Origin: Pseudonocardiaceae bacterium YIM PH 21723
GTDB lineage: Bacteria > Actinomycetota > Actinomycetes > Mycobacteriales > Pseudonocardiaceae
Reading direction: 5' to 3'
Length of the DNA: 64,000 nucleotides
NCBI GenBank assembly: GCA_003600225.1
Contig: QZFT01000022.1
Coordinates: 1 to 64,000 of the forward strand
Within the stretch, counting starts at the first letter, position 1; the number at the start of each line of letters is the position of its first letter. Shown here piece by piece: positions 60,019 through 64,000 of this stretch. Below the pieces are notes generated by a model that was not told the DNA's origin, did not search any database, and saw nothing but the letters and a program-made list of their open reading frames with translations. A program made the translations under genes and the position numbers.

Positions 60019-60537
60019 CTAGTCGATGCGCTGGGCGGGCTTGCGGTCGTAGCTGCACATCGTGGGGGCCATGACCTCCTGCGGGCTACCCCAGCCCGCG
60101 CACTGGTACGAGGAGTGGCCGTACCAGTCGTGGCCGAACTCGTGCGCCGCCAGCAGCGCTCCGTCACCGACGCCGCCCATGTACAGGGCGATCCGCTGGC
60201 CCTGACCCCAGTTGCAGCCGACGATCCTGCTGCCGGCGCCGCAGTCGGAGATGTAGGAGTTCCGGCATTCCACCGGGGTGCCGCCACCTTCGGTGAGGCC
60301 CTGCCAGGCCGCGGCGCCCCGTCGGATGGTGCTTGCGTACTGGGAGCAGGACGCGGTGATGGTGTACGACATCTGCCGGGGTACCGGCCAGGCGCGGGCC
60401 CCCTGTTGCGTGGCGGGCGCCTGCTCGTTGATGTTGATCACACTGGTGCCGTGCGCGTCGATTGCGTTGCCGTGCGCCACGATCAGTCCGGAGACGGCCG
60501 TCACAGCGATCGCGAGGATTGCGGGCCACTTCCTCAT
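60019..60537 (-). CDS. Secreted M7-like metalloprotease variant
   Basis: This 172-residue exported protein from ATG 60537 (GAGGTG upstream) has a signal peptide (WPAILAIAVTAVSGLIVAHG). Its zinc-binding-like motif AAHEFGHDWYGHSS keeps HExxH but places the next His and Gly one residue differently from the canonical M7 HExxHxxGxxD. Six cysteines and a C-terminal EVMAPTMCSYDRK (Met-turn-like) suggest a disulfide-rich protease. It lies 3 kb from the canonical M7 gene. Activity is plausible but not certain. Confidence 0.75.
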   Translation of the reverse strand: MRKWPAILAIAVTAVSGLIVAHGNAIDAHGTSVININEQAPATQQGARAWPVPRQMSYTITASCSQYASTIRRGAAAWQGLTEGGGTPVECRNSYISDCGAGSRIVGCNWGQGQRIALYMGGVGDGALLAAHEFGHDWYGHSSYQCAGWGSPQEVMAPTMCSYDRKPAQRID

Positions 60538-60650
60538 GAATGTCACCTCTCTGTGCAGGGAATTCACAAGGTATAAACACCGTGGCGGCAGGTGACAGTG
60601 TTGTTAGGACGGTGCGCTGTGAAGTCCGGGCAATTCTGTTAAGCGCGGTG

Positions 60651-61598
60651 TTAATCCGGCCAGGTCCAGTTCATGCCGATGATTCCCGCCGGGACATCCC
60701 AGGCGCCCAGGATCGCCGAGTTCGTCCCGCCGATCCACAACTCTCGTTGATTCTGCGGTTCACCGGTGGCCGTCCGGCGGTCGTAGCGGTGGCATTCGAT
60801 CGGCACGACGCCGGGCGCGAACCGGGCTTCCAGGACGAACTCACGCAGCGGCACCAGCAACCGGTGTTCGTATCGTGTCGACGGAAGGCCGGGGGAGAAG
60901 CGCCATTCGTACTCCAGGATCGCCGGATCCCCCTGGCTCAGCAGGCGATCCAGGATCAGGTCGGCCATCACCAGGCCGGTCGTCCGGTCGACGACGATCC
61001 GGCCGGTCCGGCAGCAGCGCAGCGCGGTGATCGTCGGCGGGTTGTCCGGTTCCTCTTCGGCCATGAACACCGCCAGACCACGGGAAACGCGGTCTTCGGC
61101 GGCGCGCACCACCTGTCGCAGGTGGACCGATCGGGTGCGCCGCAGCTCGTCCACGGTCACCGTGATGTGCGTGCTCATCCTGGTCAGTTCGGCCATGGAG
61201 CCGGTCAGCCCGCGCTGCAGGTCCCGGTTCAGGCCGGTGAACAGTTTGGTCGCCTCCAGGCCGCCGGGGGAGTGCGCCAGCCACCGCCCGCGTGGCCTGC
61301 GTGGTCCGAGCAGGGAGACCAGCGAACCGTCCGGCAGTTCGAACAGGTTCTCCAGCAGACGGACCGCGCGCAGCGAGCCGGCGCGTTCGGGGCGGCTGCG
61401 ACCACGACGCCAATAGCTGAGTGTCGGCACACTGAGCCGGGCGCCGCGCTCGGCCAGCCAGAGCTGAATCTGGTCCAGGGTAAGGCCGCTCGCTTCGATG
61501 GCCAGATGAAGTGCGGCGGGAAAAGGACCGGTGCGCAGAGCCTGCCGCAAATGGTCACGGATCTCGTCGCAGGGTAAATCCGAGATCTGTTCTGACAT
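60651..61598 (-). CDS. XRE-like helix-turn-helix regulator
   Basis: This is a 315-residue protein. GLTLDQIQLWLAERGARLSVPTLSYWRRGRSRPER is an N-terminal XRE/Cro-type DNA-binding helix set, and a long C-terminal region follows with no domain I recognise (RTRSVHLRQVVRAAEDR...LEYEWRFSPGLPSTRYEHRLLVPL). Actinobacteria have many such one-domain regulators with unknown effectors. Start ATG 61598 lacks a strong ribosome site. It is divergent from the FtsW/RodA gene. Confidence 0.85.
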   Translation of the reverse strand: MSEQISDLPCDEIRDHLRQALRTGPFPAALHLAIEASGLTLDQIQLWLAERGARLSVPTLSYWRRGRSRPERAGSLRAVRLLENLFELPDGSLVSLLGPRRPRGRWLAHSPGGLEATKLFTGLNRDLQRGLTGSMAELTRMSTHITVTVDELRRTRSVHLRQVVRAAEDRVSRGLAVFMAEEEPDNPPTITALRCCRTGRIVVDRTTGLVMADLILDRLLSQGDPAILEYEWRFSPGLPSTRYEHRLLVPLREFVLEARFAPGVVPIECHRYDRRTATGEPQNQRELWIGGTNSAILGAWDVPAGIIGMNWTWPD

Positions 61599-61761
61599 GG
61601 TCTGACCATGAATTCGTCACGTCGTGATGTCAATATGTTGCCACCCTTGGATTTCCGGCCGAAGTTCCGCAGGTAATGACGGGTGCGCGACACGCGGTGC
61701 GGGGGTTGGCAACGATGGACAGCCCGCCAGGCACCATGGTGCACGGCGAGAGGGGGAGCAC

Positions 61762-63081
61762 ATGGCGGGTCCGGCCTTAGGCAGTCATCTGTTGACCGTG
61801 CGGACAAAGGTCGCCGGGTGGCTGGCACGACCGTTGACCTCGTTCCAGTTGATCCTCGCGGTGTTCGGCATGCTCTGCGGGATCGGGCTGACCATGGTGC
61901 TGTCGGCGTCCACAGTGGACGCACTCACCCACGAACGCGGCGCGTACGGGGTATTCGTCAAGCAGGTGCTCTACGCGTTCATCGGCCTGGTGCTGTTCGT
62001 GCTCGTGTTGCGGGTTCCGCCGCGGCTCATGCGGCAGATCAGCTTCCCGGCGACCGTGGCCAGCGTGTTGTTGTTGCTGCTGGTGGCGATTCCGGGCATC
62101 GGCGCGGTGCGCGGTGGCGCCCGCAGTTGGTTCATCATCGGCCCACTGTCCTTCCAGCCGCTGGAACTGGCCAAGCTCGCCCTGGCGTTGTGGGGCGCGC
62201 ATGTGCTGGTGGTGAAGCGGGCGTTACTGGAACAACGCCGGCATCTGCTGGTGCCGGTGGTCCCGGTCGCGCTGGTGATGTGTGCCCTGCTGATGCTGCA
62301 ACCGGAACTCGGCGGCACGATCACCATCGTCATCGTGTTGTTCGCCCTGCTGTGGTTCGCCGGTACGCCGTTGCCGCTGTTCGGGGCGCTGTCGCTCGGG
62401 GCGTTATCCGGGGCGCTGTTGCTCGCGGTCACCGCCGGCTACCGCTCGCAGCGGGTGCAGACCTTCCTGCACCCCGAGGCGGCGGACGCTCAGGGCGCGG
62501 GTTACCAGTCGATGCAGGCCATGTACGCCATGGGTGAGGGCGGATTCTTCGGCAAGGGGCTCGGGCAGAGCAGCTCCAAGTACCTGTATCTGCCCAACGC
62601 GCACAACGATTTCATCTTCGCGGTCATCGGCGAGGAGCTCGGCATGATCGGCTGCGCCGTGGTGGTGCTGCTGTTCGCGGTGCTGGCCTACACCGGATTA
62701 CGCATCGCGGCGCGGAACACCGACCCGTGGATCCGCCTGGTGTCCGCGGTGATCACCGTGTGGATCGTCAGCCAGGCGGTGATCAATATCGGCTACGTCA
62801 TCGGGCTGCTGCCGGTGACCGGGCTGACCCTGCCGCTGATCTCCTCCGGCGGCACCTCGATGGTCAGCACCATGGTCTGCTTCGGCGTCCTGGCCAACTT
62901 CGCCCGGCATGAACCCGCGTGCATCTCCGCGTTGAAATCGGGCAGCCAGGGGCGGATCGCCAAGCTGCTGCGGCTCCCGGTGCCCGATCCCTACCGGCCG
63001 CCGATGAAACGCCGGCCGCAGCCGATCACCCCGCCGCCGCTGCGTGGCCGGCCGCCCGCTCCCGGCGGTGGCCGCCGCTGA
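61762..63081 (+). CDS. FtsW/RodA/SpoVE-family lipid II polymerase (orphan copy)
   Basis: This 439-residue SEDS-family glycosyltransferase has ten hydrophobic helices. Characteristic blocks include RSWFIIGPLSFQPLELAKLAL, MLQPELGGT, YQSMQAMYAMGEGGFFGKGLG, NAHNDFIFAVIGEELG and GLTLPLISSGGTSMV. The C-terminal tail is Pro-rich and basic. It polymerises peptidoglycan with a class B PBP. AGGGGGAG precedes ATG 61762. It stands outside any mur/fts cluster, so it is a second copy for a special situation. Confidence 0.94.
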   Translation: MAGPALGSHLLTVRTKVAGWLARPLTSFQLILAVFGMLCGIGLTMVLSASTVDALTHERGAYGVFVKQVLYAFIGLVLFVLVLRVPPRLMRQISFPATVASVLLLLLVAIPGIGAVRGGARSWFIIGPLSFQPLELAKLALALWGAHVLVVKRALLEQRRHLLVPVVPVALVMCALLMLQPELGGTITIVIVLFALLWFAGTPLPLFGALSLGALSGALLLAVTAGYRSQRVQTFLHPEAADAQGAGYQSMQAMYAMGEGGFFGKGLGQSSSKYLYLPNAHNDFIFAVIGEELGMIGCAVVVLLFAVLAYTGLRIAARNTDPWIRLVSAVITVWIVSQAVINIGYVIGLLPVTGLTLPLISSGGTSMVSTMVCFGVLANFARHEPACISALKSGSQGRIAKLLRLPVPDPYRPPMKRRPQPITPPPLRGRPPAPGGGRR

Positions 63082-63085
63082 ATGC

Positions 63086-63134
63086 GAGCATGGTGGCCTT
63101 ACACGCGTCTGATGCGCATAAGGCCACCATGCTC
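63086..63134. terminator. Bidirectional terminator palindrome, repeat family member 2
   Basis: 16-bp arms (63086-63101 and 63119-63134) share GCATGGTGGCCTT and its complement with 7449-7505. It sits between convergent stops at 63081 and 63137. Confidence 0.8.
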
Positions 63135-63136
63135 AC

Positions 63137-63694
63137 CTAACCCTCGCGGCCGAAGCGCTCGGCGAGGACCGGGTCGGACTCCCACCAGAGGCCATCCGGA
63201 GCCGGCTCGGCATCCGAGGTGGCAGCCTGTTCCCGGTCGGAGCGTTCCCAGCGGCGGAGCAGGGTGAGCACGAACGGAATGCCCGCCAGGTCGCCGCCGA
63301 TCCACAGGATCCCGGCGCCGATCACCTGGTCGCTCCGCGTCGCCGCGATCAGCGGGCCCAGCCACAGGATCAGCCCGAGGACACCGTCGAACACCACCTC
63401 GGCCAGGCTCACCGCGAACGAGACCAGCGGCGAACCCTGCAGCCGCGCCCGGTAGTAGACGAAGCCGCAGACCGGCAGCGCCAGATGCACCAGCGAAGCG
63501 GCCACGGTGGACCGCACGGTCAGGCCGTACAGCGGGGTCAGGTAGATCAGGAACAGTGGCGCCACGAACACCGCCGTGGTCACCGGCGGAAAGGCGAGCA
63601 GCCGCGGAATGCGCGGCCCCCGCAGCCGGGCGGCCAAGGGCAGCGGGAGCACCATCAGTAACAGCACATTCCACAAAGCATGCGTCCAGAACAC
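63137..63694 (-). CDS. CtaG-like (cytochrome c oxidase assembly) membrane protein
   Basis: This 185-residue membrane protein has about four or five helices. HALWNVLLLMVLPLPLAARL and LFLIYLTPLY resemble the caa3-type CtaG core, but the protein lacks the longer N-terminus of full CtaG (about 280 residues). GTG 63694 lies 6 nt after a minus-strand TAGGTT with no ribosome site, so the short start is supported by a leaderless promoter. The C-terminal tail is hydrophilic and acidic. Its role in copper or oxidase assembly is inferred from the family. Confidence 0.78.
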   Translation of the reverse strand: MFWTHALWNVLLLMVLPLPLAARLRGPRIPRLLAFPPVTTAVFVAPLFLIYLTPLYGLTVRSTVAASLVHLALPVCGFVYYRARLQGSPLVSFAVSLAEVVFDGVLGLILWLGPLIAATRSDQVIGAGILWIGGDLAGIPFVLTLLRRWERSDREQAATSDAEPAPDGLWWESDPVLAERFGREG

Positions 63695-63797
63695 GGTGAA
63701 AACCTAGTCCCCGGGCGGGAAAATCCGGCTATGTAAAATCGGGTTGAAGAATTGACCCGGTCGTCGAGTGGTATTCGGCACAGGCCACGATAGGCGA

Positions 63798-64000
63798 ATG
63801 TCGGATATCGGTTATCTGGAAGCGATCGTCGTCGGCGCCCTGCAGGGGGTCAGTGAACTGTTCCCGGTCTCCAGCCTCGGGCACAGCATCCTGCTGCCCG
63901 CGCTGGCCGGTGGCCGGTGGGCGCACGACCTGGACATGACGGCTCCGGGCTCGCCGTACCTGGCGATGCTGGTCGCCATGCACGTGGCCACCGCCATCGC
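63798..64000 (+). CDS. uppP: Undecaprenyl-diphosphatase UppP/BacA (5' part, cut by window end)
   Basis: The 67 visible residues begin with SDIGYLEAIVVGALQGVSEL, continue with FPVSSLGHSILLPAL and include LAMLVAMHVATAI. QGxxExxPVSSxGH is the diagnostic catalytic motif of UppP. The enzyme recycles undecaprenyl pyrophosphate for cell-wall synthesis, and its loss or excess affects bacitracin tolerance. ATG 63798 is the natural start. The gene runs off the window, so its 3' end and operon partners are not seen. Confidence 0.93.
   Translation, partial: MSDIGYLEAIVVGALQGVSELFPVSSLGHSILLPALAGGRWAHDLDMTAPGSPYLAMLVAMHVATAI

Overview
The window is high-GC, strongly GC3-biased DNA from an actinobacterium. 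The best fit is the Pseudonocardiales. Evidence for this is the WhiB7 regulator with its AT-hook, the UPF0182, DUF2342 and PPA1309 actinobacterial families, a carboxylic acid reductase, an MmpS-like protein, M7 (snapalysin-type) secreted proteases and many leaderless genes. It reads as ordinary chromosome. I see no phage, plasmid, integrase, transposase or CRISPR array. Homology and synteny statements come from memory of these families; no search was run.

Layout. 0.3-14.2 kb: a block I recognise as syntenic with the Mycobacterium tuberculosis uvrD2-whiB7-Rv3197-Rv3193c region: uvrD2, an attenuated whiB7, small zinc-ribbon genes, an ABC1 kinase, a ThiF/cyclodehydratase-like protein, a YgjP-type metallopeptidase, a DUF2342 protein, a PDZ/Lon-like protease, a PPA1309 protein and UPF0182. 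14.2-15 kb: two initiator tRNA genes in a tandem duplication. 15-22.6 kb: adenosine deaminase family, a poly(ADP-ribose) glycohydrolase-like protein, and a four-gene peptide ABC importer. 22.8-28.2 kb: PadR regulator, then the translation, division and rescue cluster prfB-ftsE-ftsX-smpB-(EamA)-ssrA. 28.6-35.6 kb: degenerate malic-enzyme-like protein, ArsR, carbonic anhydrase, class A PBP, TPR protein, and a MITE-like inverted repeat element. 35.6-46.2 kb: carboxylic acid reductase, FAD monooxygenase/TetR pair, SRPBCC, MFS, VIT1-type transporter, DsbA-like thiol protein, PaaK-like ligase. 46.3-64 kb: tRNA-Ala, two methyltransferase or synthase-fold genes, a VOC pseudogene, an MmpS-like protein, a MarR-controlled glutamine-synthetase-like gene with a secreted dioxygenase, beta-lactamase-fold and AraC genes, two TetR circuits (SDR; MMPL), two M7-like proteases, an XRE regulator, an orphan FtsW/RodA, a CtaG-like protein, and the start of uppP.

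The most informative signals are regulatory. (i) The whiB7 leader has a WhiB7-type promoter, a long upstream ORF and a very strong terminator whose 5' arm can pair alternatively. (ii) Three matching 14-bp palindromes sit on two SigA-type promoters and link a MarR gene, a glutamine-synthetase-like gene and a secreted intradiol dioxygenase; this is the best candidate for an undescribed catabolic system here. (iii) A divergent TetR/monooxygenase pair has two leaderless -10 boxes that share one palindrome. (iv) At least twelve genes have TANNNT 6-8 nt before the start codon and look leaderless. (v) Several intergenic repeat families recur: a roughly 100-bp dispersed element in four copies, two of them inverted around a nested palindrome; a terminator palindrome at two convergent gene pairs; and a GC-rich module behind each of the four stable-RNA genes.
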